Part shown: piece after piece, positions 7,478 to 15,515 of the stretch | Layout of the letters: each line of letters starts with the position of its first letter | Position numbering within the stretch: position 1 is the stretch's first letter | Origin: an uncultured Lachnospiraceae bacterium | GTDB taxonomy: Bacteria; Bacillota; Clostridia; Lachnospirales; Lachnospiraceae | Length of the DNA: 64,000 nt | Assembly: GCA_903789615.1 (NCBI GenBank) | Contig: CAIFEV010000003.1 | Coordinates: 124,001 to 188,000 of the forward strand | Direction of reading: 5' to 3' | The notes under the pieces: model-generated | Database searches by the model: none | What the model saw: the letters and a program-made list of their open reading frames with translations, nothing else | Told to the model about the DNA's origin: nothing | Translations under genes and position numbers: made by a program

Positions 7478-8644
7478 TTGACACCGGAGATATTGGAAAT
7501 ATTTTATCCTCTTTACGTGGAAGTGGATATGTTCGGATCGGTGATTATTCTGGTCCTGATCTTCCGGCTGATCGTTGACAGCCGCATCAGGGGACAGAGA
7601 GAGTTCAGAAGACTCCTGATCTGGGAAGTTATCCTTTTTATGTCGGAGGCTATGTCCAGAATCACGCAGGATTACAGGGCGGATTTTACAGATTCACTGG
7701 TCATGATTGCCAAGAGTGTATACTTTATATCTTGTGTCGCATCGTCCTGCGCGTGTTTTTCTTATTTTGAGTGCTGCCGGGATTCCGCGTTGTCCCACAG
7801 ATGCCGCTTCAAAACTTTCAGCAGTATTCCGCTGTATTTCTACATCGCCCTGGTGATCCTCAATCTTTACGGAAAATTCCTGTTCGAGGTGAATGACGAG
7901 GGCTTGTATCAGCGTGGACCTGCATTTAATATCACCTATGTTCTCTGTTATTTCTATGCCGCCGTTATTTCCGTGCGGTCGTTTGCCGATGCGTTTCGGA
8001 AAGAAAATTACGCGGACAGAGGGTATTTCATACTCCTCGGTGTGTTTCCTGTTGTGCCCGGTATTGCCGGGGTGTTTCAGTATTCCTTCTCGAATATCCC
8101 GGTTCTTTGTCCGGCTATGACGATTTTTTCAATATTGATTTATATTGATGCCATGGAACAGCTCATTTATACAGACCCGCTGACGAGTCTTGACAACCGG
8201 AGAAGTTTTACACGAGAGCTTGTCACAATGATGAAAAATCAGCGCGCCGATGAAAAATTGTACTTCGCGATGATTGATCTCAATAATTTCAAATCGATCA
8301 ATGATACGTACGGACACAATGCAGGAGACAGTGCACTTGTGATCGTGGCGGACCCCATGAGGCAGAGCGCGGACAGTCACAGAAACCGTCTGAATCTCTG
8401 CCGCTATGGGGGAGATGAATTTGCGGTCATCTTGTCTTCAGATGACAGGATGGAGATCCGGCGCTACCTTAGAGACGTGCTGACGCAGATTGAAGTACTC
8501 GTGAAGGAAAGACATATGCCGTGTCCAGTCACATTCAGCGCCGGTGTATCGGAATGGAATGGCAAAGATGAGCCTGGCGAATTCATTGAGAACGCAGACA
8601 AAGAAATGTATGTTGTAAAATCAGAACGCCGCAGCAGCCAGTGA
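7478..8644 (+). CDS. Membrane diguanylate cyclase (GGDEF domain)
   Basis: The 388-residue protein has about six or seven hydrophobic segments in its first 215 residues, then a canonical GGDEF domain beginning at TDPLTSLDNRRSF and containing the intact signature RYGGDEFAVI (about residue 317) and FKSINDTYGHNAGDSAL. It should make cyclic di-GMP from two GTP at the membrane, with the transmembrane part as sensor. No obvious RxxD inhibitory site is seen at the usual distance. The start is a TTG at 7478, supported by GAAAGGGGG seven bases upstream; the first internal ATG would cut off the first membrane segment. It lies in tandem with the degenerate GGDEF/EAL gene and 13 bp before the alpha-galactosidase. 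Confidence 0.88.
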   Translation: MTPEILEIFYPLYVEVDMFGSVIILVLIFRLIVDSRIRGQREFRRLLIWEVILFMSEAMSRITQDYRADFTDSLVMIAKSVYFISCVASSCACFSYFECCRDSALSHRCRFKTFSSIPLYFYIALVILNLYGKFLFEVNDEGLYQRGPAFNITYVLCYFYAAVISVRSFADAFRKENYADRGYFILLGVFPVVPGIAGVFQYSFSNIPVLCPAMTIFSILIYIDAMEQLIYTDPLTSLDNRRSFTRELVTMMKNQRADEKLYFAMIDLNNFKSINDTYGHNAGDSALVIVADPMRQSADSHRNRLNLCRYGGDEFAVILSSDDRMEIRRYLRDVLTQIEVLVKERHMPCPVTFSAGVSEWNGKDEPGEFIENADKEMYVVKSERRSSQ

Positions 8645-8657
8645 ACAGGGGGAGCCA

Positions 8658-10787
8658 ATGAAAAATGCGGTAAAAACAATCACATTCCAGAACCGGAACC
8701 TTTCCGTCTGTTTCGCGGTATCTTCGGATGGTATCGTGGAACTGAGCCGCTTTGTTCCGGCCGGAATGCAGAAGGCCGGGAACCGGAGCGAAAATGCAGA
8801 CACGGAAAATGAAATTTTCCCCATTCTGGAAGTCAATATAACCGGAAAGTCAACGCGGGGAATGCACGGTTACAAACACAACTCCGGGAGTGCATCCCTG
8901 GATTTCCGCTATCAGAGCCATGAGATTCTGGAAAAGTCTGACGGAAAAGAGCTGATCATAACGCTTGCGACGGATTACGGTGTTTGGGCGTATTACCACA
9001 TGCGTTTTTACGATGCGGTTCCGGTTGCCCGTGTCCGGACAGAGCTGGTGAACAGAGGGGCGGAAGAGATTCCGGTCGAATTTGTCTCATCCTTTATATA
9101 TCAGAATGTATGCGGTGAAGGAACGCTTCCGTATTACCGGAAGACAGATGTATATATCCCGTACAACAGCTGGTGCTGCGAAGCGCACTGGGACAAAAAG
9201 GATCTGGCAGATATCAATCTGTCCGGTATGATGGTGGACGGTTTTTCAACTCCGGGATTCGGGAACAACCGTTTTGCCTACACGGGACACAGTTCCTGGT
9301 CGTCTGTGGAGTATCTGCCGATGGGTATCTGCCATGACCGGGAAATGAATGAGACATACATCTTTCAGGTGGAAAGCTCCGGCCAGTGGAATATCGAATA
9401 CGATTCGGAGATCGGAAGACGTCTGGCTGTCTGCCTTTCCGGTCCGACGGAGCAGGAGCACGGCTGGTGGGTGAATCTCAAACCTGGGACAGCCTTCACG
9501 ACAGTTCCTGCGGCATTCGGTGTCGTAAAGGGAGATGTCAGCGACGCAGTGGGGGCCATGACTCTCTACCGGCGCGCGATGCGGCGTCCCAGCGCGGATG
9601 ACGAAAAGCTGAACGTCGTTTTTAATGACTATATGAACTGCCTGTCCGGCGATCCGACGGAAGAAAAGGAAAAAGCGATCATCGACATGGCGGCGGATCT
9701 TGGCTGCGAGTACTACTGCATGGACTGCGGCTGGTATGACAAGGGCTTCTGGTGGGACCGCGTCGGCGAGTGGATGGAATCTTCCGAACGGTTTCCGCAC
9801 GGTATGAAGGCCGTGTGTGACTACGCGAAAAGCAAAGGGATGGTCATGGGGCTCTGGCTTGAAATTGAGGTCATGGGCACGGCATGCCGCCTTGCGGACA
9901 AACTTCCGGATGACTGGTTCATCTGCCGCCACGGACACCGTCACATTGACAACGGCCGCTATCTTCTTGATTTCCGGAATCCGGAAGTTTACCGGTACTG
10001 CATGGACGTTGTTGAGCGGCTGATCCGGGATTACGGCGTCGGATACTTCAAGGTGGATTACAATGTCACACAGGGAATCGGCTCGGATCTTCACACGGAC
10101 AGCTGTGCCGGTGCGATGCTGGGACACTACGAGGCTCTTTACCGCTGGTATGAAGAAATCTTCCGGCGCCATCCGGATCTTGTGATTGAGAACTGCGGTT
10201 CCGGAGGCCAGCGCATGGATTACGGAATGCTCCGGCTCCTGAGCCTGCAGTCAACATCGGATCAGACCGATTATCTCTACAACTCCTTTATTGCGGCGGA
10301 TGTGGCCAGCGCGGTTACGCCCGAACAGGCCGGCATGTGGGTTTACCCGTATGAGGATGACGCTGAGCATGTCATCTACAACATGGTAAATGGTCTCCTT
10401 CTCCGCCCTTACATAAGCGGTATGGTGTGGAAGCTCGGGGAGAATTCCATGCGGCTTCTGCGGGAGGGAATTGCGCTCTACAAACAGATCCGGAAAGATG
10501 TCCGGAATGCCGTTCCGTTCTGGCCGCTCGGCTTTGGAACCATTCATGACAGTGTGCTGGCATACGGCCTGAAAACGAAGGACACGGTGTATCTGTCAGT
10601 CTTCACGCCCGGCACCGATACAGCTGAGATCCCGATGAACTTTGACGGCGGAAAGATAAAATCTGTTGAAGTTCTGTACCCTTCAGAAGGAAACTGCCGT
10701 TTTTCTCTTCAGGACGGCCGCCTTACGGTGAAGATGCCGCAAAAGGCCGCCGCCAGACTGTTCCGGTTCTCCCTGCGGGAAGAATGA
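8658..10787 (+). CDS. Alpha-galactosidase, GH36
   Basis: A 709-residue glycoside hydrolase family 36 enzyme that releases terminal alpha-galactose from oligosaccharides such as raffinose, stachyose or melibiose. It has the family order: N-terminal beta-supersandwich (1 to about 310), a TIM barrel containing YMNCLSGDPT, CGWYDKGFWW and GLWLEIEVMG, and a C-terminal beta domain. The nucleophile is the Asp in GYFKVDYN (about 460) and the acid/base the Asp in STSDQTDYLY (about 538). There is no signal peptide, so it is intracellular. The start has GGGGGAG upstream. It closely follows the GGDEF gene but probably belongs functionally to the sugar island that continues to 19.7 kb. Length is close to that of typical clostridial GH36 members. 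Confidence 0.95.
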   Translation: MKNAVKTITFQNRNLSVCFAVSSDGIVELSRFVPAGMQKAGNRSENADTENEIFPILEVNITGKSTRGMHGYKHNSGSASLDFRYQSHEILEKSDGKELIITLATDYGVWAYYHMRFYDAVPVARVRTELVNRGAEEIPVEFVSSFIYQNVCGEGTLPYYRKTDVYIPYNSWCCEAHWDKKDLADINLSGMMVDGFSTPGFGNNRFAYTGHSSWSSVEYLPMGICHDREMNETYIFQVESSGQWNIEYDSEIGRRLAVCLSGPTEQEHGWWVNLKPGTAFTTVPAAFGVVKGDVSDAVGAMTLYRRAMRRPSADDEKLNVVFNDYMNCLSGDPTEEKEKAIIDMAADLGCEYYCMDCGWYDKGFWWDRVGEWMESSERFPHGMKAVCDYAKSKGMVMGLWLEIEVMGTACRLADKLPDDWFICRHGHRHIDNGRYLLDFRNPEVYRYCMDVVERLIRDYGVGYFKVDYNVTQGIGSDLHTDSCAGAMLGHYEALYRWYEEIFRRHPDLVIENCGSGGQRMDYGMLRLLSLQSTSDQTDYLYNSFIAADVASAVTPEQAGMWVYPYEDDAEHVIYNMVNGLLLRPYISGMVWKLGENSMRLLREGIALYKQIRKDVRNAVPFWPLGFGTIHDSVLAYGLKTKDTVYLSVFTPGTDTAEIPMNFDGGKIKSVEVLYPSEGNCRFSLQDGRLTVKMPQKAAARLFRFSLREE

Positions 10788-10790
10788 GCG

Positions 10791-11212
10791 GTCTTTTTCT
10801 ATAATATCTGCACAACGGACTTTAAAATACGCGTCCGTTTTCTTCCGCTTTCGGATACGCTTGAGGCAGATGCGTATCCAAAGCGGAAGGATGACAGAAG
10901 ATATGAAAGAGAGGAGATTGTTTCCGGGGCTGTGCCGCAGGACGGTGTGCCGAGAGGCGTGAAACTTATCATTCTTCCGGCTGATGACGCCTGCGCGCTT
11001 GACCCGGACCGGAGACTGGAAGAAGCGCTCGTGAGCTTTGTAAGGCGCGGAGGGGTTCTTGTCCACGGGCCGCTTTCCGGTACGCCGCCCCGGATATTGA
11101 GACAGGAGAATTTGAGAACGGGACCGTCGTAGTCAGCCACTCCTCCTATCCGCATTTTCTGGAAGGATATGGAAATCTTCCTCCGCGGACGGCGGTGTTT
11201 GTAAAAAAGTGA
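10791..11212 (+). pseudogene. 3' remnant of a hydrolase-like gene, frameshifted
   Basis: Immediately after the alpha-galactosidase stop an open frame without a start codon reads TDFKIRVRFLPLSD and later GVKLIILPADDACAL and SFVRRGGVLVHGPL. This resembles the GATase-like (trimerisation) part of beta-galactosidase-type glycosidases, where a strand VKLIILPA precedes a helix and GGVLVHG. Near 11075-11090 the sensible sequence moves to another frame (APDIETGEFENG, SHSSYPHFLEGYGNL) and ends at TGA 11210-11212. No ATG or Shine-Dalgarno exists, so this is the tail of a deleted and frameshifted gene. The family assignment is only a resemblance. Confidence 0.6.
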
Positions 11213-11241
11213 TTGCAAGTTTTGGCGATGCCCTGTACAAT
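11213..11241 (+). promoter_or_regulatory. Promoter of tRNA-Ala
   Basis: TTGCAA (11213-11218), 17-nt spacer, TACAAT (11236-11241), ten bases before the tRNA 5' end. Confidence 0.75.
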
Positions 11242-11251
11242 AGACGGACAA

Positions 11252-11324
11252 GGGGCATTAGCGCAGTTGGGAGCGCGTCTCCATGGCATGGAGGAGGTCA
11301 CGGGTTCAAGTCCCGTATGCTCCA
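11252..11324 (+). tRNA. tRNA-Ala (anticodon GGC)
   Basis: A full cloverleaf can be drawn: acceptor GGGGCAT/ATGCTCC with one G-U pair, D stem GCGC/GCGC, anticodon stem TCTCC/GGAGG around the loop ATGGCAT (anticodon GGC, reading GCC and GCU), T arm ACGGG TTCAAGT CCCGT, discriminator A. The 3' CCA is not encoded. Remnants of a HicB gene and an XRE regulator follow directly, so this tRNA may once have been an integration site. Confidence 0.95.
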
Positions 11325-11331
11325 TGAACAA

Positions 11332-11372
11332 GACCCGGAGGACCGTAAATGTGCGGTTTTTCGGGCCTTTTT
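11332..11372 (+). terminator. Terminator after tRNA-Ala
   Basis: ACCG/CGGT forms an inner stem and GACCCG/CGGGCC (one mismatch) an outer stem, followed by TTTTT. Confidence 0.6.
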
Positions 11373-11375
11373 GCT

Positions 11376-11512
11376 TTATCCCGGCGTTTCCATAAGTGCT
11401 TTCTGAAGCAGCACCTGTGAAAAGTTGATATGGCGCTCCTGAGCCGCTGCATTCAGCCAGGCCGGAAGGGTTACCGTACGGCTGACGGATTTATTTACAT
11501 TATGTGCTGAAA
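11376..11512 (-). pseudogene. C-terminal remnant of a HicB-type antitoxin
   Basis: Not in the ORF track. On the minus strand the frame ending at TAA (11376-11378) reads NKSVSRTVTLPAWLNAAAQ, then INFSQVLLQKALMET. This is the characteristic ribbon-helix-helix tail of HicB antitoxins (the TLPAWLN and INFSQVL motifs). No start codon or N-terminal RNase-H-like half is present; the frame runs into the 5' end of the oppositely oriented XRE gene. No HicA toxin is visible. The module therefore appears broken and non-functional, lying between tRNA-Ala and the XRE remnant. Confidence 0.7.
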
Positions 11513-11879
11513 TGGCAGGAAAACCAGGGATAAGAGAGAAATACAGAGCCGTGAGTGCATATGAAATCTATGAGAAGCTGTTGTCTGAGCAAAAACGGAC
11601 TTCCTGTAAAGTCAGCAAGGCAACCGGTATTGCTACATCGGCATTGACAAAATGGAAACAGGGGGAATACATACCGAAGCGGGATAAATTGCAAAAAATA
11701 GCAGATTATTTCGGTGTCAGACTGGAGTTTCTGACAGGTGAATCTCCCTATAGAACAAATGAGGACTTTATCAATTCGTTTAAAACAGTGACAAGCCGGA
11801 ATATTATACAAACGCGGATATTCGTTCTCTGCCGGTACATATCATCGGCAAGGTCGTGGAAAACAGGCAAAAATACTGA
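11512..11879 (+). pseudogene. XRE-family repressor with a single-base frameshift
   Basis: The first 85 or so codons encode a good XRE helix-turn-helix domain (AYEIYEKLLSEQ, CKVSKATGIATSALTKWKQG, LQKIADYFGV, LTGES). A GTG at 11550 is an alternative start that fits the usual length of this family. After an AAAA run at 11782-11785 the zero frame turns to nonsense, whereas the frame shifted by one reads NSDKPEYYTNADIRSLPV and IIGKVVENRQKY and stops at TGA 11877-11879. I infer that one A was lost from the homopolymer. Because of that loss the remaining frame runs on into the GH3 gene, giving the 960-residue ORF in the track. Expression of the shifted product would require slippage, which is not excluded. 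Confidence 0.6.
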
Positions 11880-11880
11880 T

Positions 11881-14394
11881 ATGGGTGAAACACAATCAAC
11901 ATATGAAAAGGAGCACAGTCTGCTTGTCCGGCGTCTGGCACCCGGCGGCATGCTTCTGCTGAGACGGGACAGCCGGTTTCCGCTTGAAGCGCCGGGAGAG
12001 ATCGCGCTTTTTGGCAGCGGAGCGCGGTACACCGTCTTCGGAGGAAGCGGGTCGGGCGAAGTGAATGCCAGAAGGTGCATTTCCATAGAAGAAGGCTTGA
12101 AAGAAGCCGGGTTTACCGTTACGACGGATGGGTGGCTTCAGGCATATGACGAGGTGCGGGCGCGCGCAATAAAGGACTTTCGAAGAAAGATCATCCGCGA
12201 GGCGCTTGCAGCAGGTCAGATCCCGGTGGTGTACGGCATGGGAGCTGTCATGCCGGAGCCGGAATACGATATCCCGCTGACCGGGCCGGGTATGTCCGGA
12301 AAATGTGACACGGCGCTTTACGTGCTCGCGCGGATGTCCGGAGAAGGAGCGGACCGCAGGGACATCCCCGGGGATTTCAGACTCACCGGAACGGAGATGC
12401 GGGACATCCGGAAACTGAACCGCCTGTACCCGAAATTTATGCTGGTGCTGAACACGGGCGGCCCGGTGGATCTCTCGGAAGTCACGGACGTGAAAAACAT
12501 CCTTCTGCTCTCACAGCCCGGCGCGCAGGCGGGAGAGGTCTTTGCCGACCTGCTGCTTGGAAAAGCGTATCCGTCCGGAAAGCTCACGGCGAGCTGGTGC
12601 GCCGCGAAAGACCTTCCGGAACCCGGAACATTTGGCGATCCGGATGACACGTATTACCGCGAGGGAATTTATGTCGGTTACCGGTACTTTGACACAGCCG
12701 GCGTGAGACCGCTTTTTCCCTTTGGATTTGGACTTGGCTGGACGGATTTTGAGACGGAGGTTGAAGATGTCTGGCTTTCCGAAACGGCAGAGCTCTCAGG
12801 CGGCAAAGACAGAAAAGCTTTGCAGAATGTTTCGGTCCGGGTGCGCGTCAGGAATACCGGTGCGTTTCCTGGCCGGGAGGTGGTGCAGGCCTACCTGTCG
12901 TTTCCGCAAGGGCAGCTGGACCAGCCGTTTCAGGTGCTGGCGGCATTTGCCAAGACGGGGGAACTGGCGCCCGGGGAAGAGCAGGAGCTCACGCTGACGG
13001 CTGCCCCGGCGCTTCTGGCCTCGTTTGACAAGAGACGTCTCGCGTATGTTCTGGAGCGGGGGCGGTACATTCTGCGGATCGGCACGGACAGCCGGAACAC
13101 GCAGCAGGCGGCGGCGCTGAATCTGCAGGAGACGGTGATCGTGCGAAAAACGGCGGTAAAAACGGGAGAGCCGGGCTTTTCCGACTGGCATCCTGAGCAA
13201 AAGGAAACAGCCGGGACTTGGGAGACGGGGCACAGGGCGCCGTGTTTCCGGGAGCTGACGCTGAATCCGGAAGAGCTTGTCTTTCCGGCAGAAACGGAAG
13301 AAAGCAAAGAGGATCCGCGCACGCAGAAACAGCTGAAAGAGCTTGACGACGCGGATCTTGCCAGACTGAATATGGGCAGGTTTGATGACAAGGGCGGGAT
13401 TTTGTCGGTGATTGGAAATGCATCCCGGAAGGTGGCGGGCGCTGCCGGAGAGACGGCGGATTTCCTTGAATCCCGCGGCGTACCGGGACTTGTCATGGCG
13501 GACGGTCCGGCGGGCCTGCGTCTTTCCAGGGACTGGTACCGGGACAGGAGAGGCGCGGCACGGGCCGTGTCAGACGGACTGCCGGAGTCGGCCACCTGGC
13601 TTCTGCCCGGGGTGCTGCGCCGGATTTTAAAGCGCCTGACGGGCGGAAAGGCGCCTGAAGGGGCGGAAATCCGCCACCAGTACTGCACGCCGATCCCGGC
13701 AGGGACGTGCGTCGCACAGAGCTTTGACATAAAGCTTTCCGAAACGCTCGGGCGCATGGTGGCAGACGAGATGAAACGCTTCGGCGTGGATCTGTGGCTC
13801 GCGCCGGCGCTGAATATTCAGCGCAGTGTCTTCTGCGGACGAAATTACGAGTATTTTTCCGAGGACCCGCTTTTGTCCGGCCGGATGGCGGCTGCCCTGG
13901 TGCGCGGCGTGCAGCAGGGCGGAGGCTGCGGCGCCGTGATCAAACATTTCACGGCGAACAATCAGGAGACCGGCCGTTACACGGCAAACAGCCATGTAAG
14001 TGAACGCGGCCTGCGGGAGATTTATCTGCGCAGTTTTGCAGTCTGCATCCGGGAGTCACACCCCGCGGCTCTGATGACGTCGTACAATCTGGTGAACGGC
14101 GTGCACACATCGGAAAACAGAGAACTGCTCGAAGGAATTCTCAGGGGTGAGTTCGGATTTAACGGGGTAGTGATGACGGACTGGCTCGTCCCCGGCATGA
14201 AGAGGCGCGGGGCAAAGTACCCCGTTCCGGACCCTGCCAGAGTGGCGGCGTCCGGAAATGACCTGTATATGCCGGGATCCGCCGGTGATTATAAAAGACT
14301 TCTCAGAGGACTTTCCAGAGGAAGTGTCAGCCGGGGAGAACTTGAGCGGAATGCCGCGAGAGTCCTGAAAATGGTCCGCAGGCTGAAAGACTGA
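11881..14394 (+). CDS. Domain-permuted GH3 beta-glucosidase-type glycosidase
   Basis: From ATG 11881 this gene encodes 837 residues of glycoside hydrolase family 3 with reversed domain order. The alpha/beta sandwich domain comes first (GGMLLLRRDSRFPL, IALFGSGARYTVFGGSGSGEVN, then YREGIYVGYRYFDTAGVRP), then a fibronectin-III-like region (VRVRVRNTGAFPGREVVQAYL), and the TIM barrel last (GLVMADGPAGLR, LAPALNIQR, GRNYEYFSEDP, KHFTANNQE). The nucleophile Asp is in NGVVMTDWL near the C-terminus. This arrangement is known in ruminal and gut Firmicutes beta-glucosidases. No signal peptide is seen. The longer track ORF adds an XRE domain, but I attribute that to a frameshift. The Shine-Dalgarno at 11881 is poor, so coupling to upstream translation is possible. 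The exact substrate is unknown. Confidence 0.85.
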   Translation: MGETQSTYEKEHSLLVRRLAPGGMLLLRRDSRFPLEAPGEIALFGSGARYTVFGGSGSGEVNARRCISIEEGLKEAGFTVTTDGWLQAYDEVRARAIKDFRRKIIREALAAGQIPVVYGMGAVMPEPEYDIPLTGPGMSGKCDTALYVLARMSGEGADRRDIPGDFRLTGTEMRDIRKLNRLYPKFMLVLNTGGPVDLSEVTDVKNILLLSQPGAQAGEVFADLLLGKAYPSGKLTASWCAAKDLPEPGTFGDPDDTYYREGIYVGYRYFDTAGVRPLFPFGFGLGWTDFETEVEDVWLSETAELSGGKDRKALQNVSVRVRVRNTGAFPGREVVQAYLSFPQGQLDQPFQVLAAFAKTGELAPGEEQELTLTAAPALLASFDKRRLAYVLERGRYILRIGTDSRNTQQAAALNLQETVIVRKTAVKTGEPGFSDWHPEQKETAGTWETGHRAPCFRELTLNPEELVFPAETEESKEDPRTQKQLKELDDADLARLNMGRFDDKGGILSVIGNASRKVAGAAGETADFLESRGVPGLVMADGPAGLRLSRDWYRDRRGAARAVSDGLPESATWLLPGVLRRILKRLTGGKAPEGAEIRHQYCTPIPAGTCVAQSFDIKLSETLGRMVADEMKRFGVDLWLAPALNIQRSVFCGRNYEYFSEDPLLSGRMAAALVRGVQQGGGCGAVIKHFTANNQETGRYTANSHVSERGLREIYLRSFAVCIRESHPAALMTSYNLVNGVHTSENRELLEGILRGEFGFNGVVMTDWLVPGMKRRGAKYPVPDPARVAASGNDLYMPGSAGDYKRLLRGLSRGSVSRGELERNAARVLKMVRRLKD

Positions 14395-14451
14395 TGGAAG
14401 ATGTGTCAAAGGAGATGACTGATGGAAAATGGTCCGGATGCCAGGAAGTTC

Positions 14452-14480
14452 TTGAAATTCCGGCGGAGATAGTCTATTGT
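14452..14480 (+). promoter_or_regulatory. Promoter of the riboswitch-folT transcript
   Basis: TTGAAA (14452-14457), 17-nt spacer, TATTGT (14475-14480); predicted start about 35 nt before the aptamer. Confidence 0.45.
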
Positions 14481-14521
14481 TTAGCTCGTAGCAGCCACAG
14501 GCGGCTGCGCAGTTTGAGATA

Positions 14522-14645
14522 AGCAGAGTAGGTTTCGACGGGTCAAGTGTCTGACGGACGGAGAGTTGCCGGCAGAACGAAGGATCTCCAGGCGTGGCAA
14601 AAGCCGCGAAAAAGATTCGCCGTGTCGGATCCGCATCCCGCTGCT
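14522..14645 (+). ncRNA. Tetrahydrofolate (THF/folT) riboswitch aptamer
   Basis: The leader contains the recognisable elements of the THF riboswitch in order: an outer stem AGCAG/CTGCT, then GAGTAG with TTCG, the core GTCAAGTG (family GUUAAGUG), an insertion hairpin, AACGAAGG, and a 3' strand with CCGTGTCGGATC and GCATCCCGCT. The gene downstream encodes a FolT-like transporter, the commonest context of this RNA class. It should bind reduced folates and lower folT expression. A covariance-model score was not computed. Confidence 0.8.
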
Positions 14646-14660
14646 GCATACAGGGCATTA

Positions 14661-14700
14661 CACCTCTTTATGTGGTACGAGATACTGCAGAGGAGGTGTT
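14661..14700 (+). promoter_or_regulatory. Expression-platform hairpin sequestering the folT ribosome binding site
   Basis: ACACCTCTTT can pair with AGAGGAGGTGT, which contains the GAGGAGG Shine-Dalgarno of folT. A short T-run (TTTTT) follows, so the hairpin could act on translation, on termination, or on both. Confidence 0.55.
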
Positions 14701-14703
14701 TTT

Positions 14704-15309
14704 ATGTGGTTTAAACGCATCATCGGCAGTTTCAGAGACTCGGCAGAGGAATTCAGGAAGCTTCCTGTCATTGTCTTCTGCGGTATGATGGGCGCGCTGT
14801 CCATTGTCCTCGGAACATTTGCCAGCATTTCGGTGGGGCCGACGATCAAGATCGGCTTCAGCGCCATCCCGAACATCATCGTGGACGCATTCTTCGGGCC
14901 GGCCGTGGGCAGCGTCTTCGGTGCGCTGATGAACACGCTGAAGTACATGATCCGTCCGGACGGAGCGTTTTTTCCGGGATTTACAGTGAGCGCTGCGGTG
15001 GCGGCTGTCATTTACGGTCTGATTCTGTACAAAAAGAAGCTGACCCTTGTCCGGTTTTTCTTCTCCCAGTTTCTGGTAAAACTTGTCGTAAACGTGGGGC
15101 TGAACACGCTCTGGCTGAATATGCTCTACGGCAAGGCGTTTTCAGTGATCCTTCCGGCCCGGATTGTCTCAAACCTGATTCAGCTTCCGGTTGACACCAT
15201 CGTATACTTTATCCTGTTAAAGGCTGTGTATCAGGTGCTTCTGCCGCGTGTGCGCACCATGGGGCAGGGCGGACACGTGAAAAAAACGTCCAAAAACAGA
15301 CAGCTCTGA
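14704..15309 (+). CDS. folT: ECF transporter S component, folate-type (FolT-like)
   Basis: A 201-residue integral membrane protein with about six transmembrane helices, the substrate-binding S component of an energy-coupling-factor importer. The region GALSIVLGTFASISVGPTIK and the following IKIGFSAIPNIIVDAFFGP with AVGSVFGALMNTLKYM match the FolT-type S components. The THF riboswitch directly upstream supports folate as the substrate. The track ORF begins 46 codons earlier within the riboswitch; ATG 14704 has AGAGGAGG at good spacing. It depends on the shared EcfAA'T module, which is not in this window. A solid terminator follows. Confidence 0.85.
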   Translation: MWFKRIIGSFRDSAEEFRKLPVIVFCGMMGALSIVLGTFASISVGPTIKIGFSAIPNIIVDAFFGPAVGSVFGALMNTLKYMIRPDGAFFPGFTVSAAVAAVIYGLILYKKKLTLVRFFFSQFLVKLVVNVGLNTLWLNMLYGKAFSVILPARIVSNLIQLPVDTIVYFILLKAVYQVLLPRVRTMGQGGHVKKTSKNRQL

Positions 15310-15376
15310 GAAACGGCCGGGTATCTGCTTTTCCCGGAAACCGGCGCGTGACAGAGGAAACTTTGAAACAGAAGAT

Positions 15377-15412
15377 AACGGAGACTCCTGGAAACAGGGA
15401 TCTCCGTTTTTT
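15377..15412 (+). terminator. Terminator after folT
   Basis: AACGGAGA/TCTCCGTT stem extended by TCCTG/CAGGGA around a GAAA loop, followed by TTTTTT. Confidence 0.85.
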
Positions 15413-15515
15413 GATTGAAACTGCGCAGTCCGGATAAAAATCTGAAAAGAAGAAAACCGTTTGAAAGGTATAATATATCAAAAGTACCGAAGCTGTCATA
15501 CTTTGAAAATGCATC

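Noticed and set aside
11376-11512. A functional HicAB toxin-antitoxin module
   Set aside because: Only the C-terminal ribbon-helix-helix of HicB remains; there is no HicA and no start codon.
11512-14394. A genuine 960-residue HTH-GH3 fusion protein
   Set aside because: The junction segment is better explained as a frameshifted repressor whose correct frame stops two bases before the GH3 ATG; kept only as a finding.
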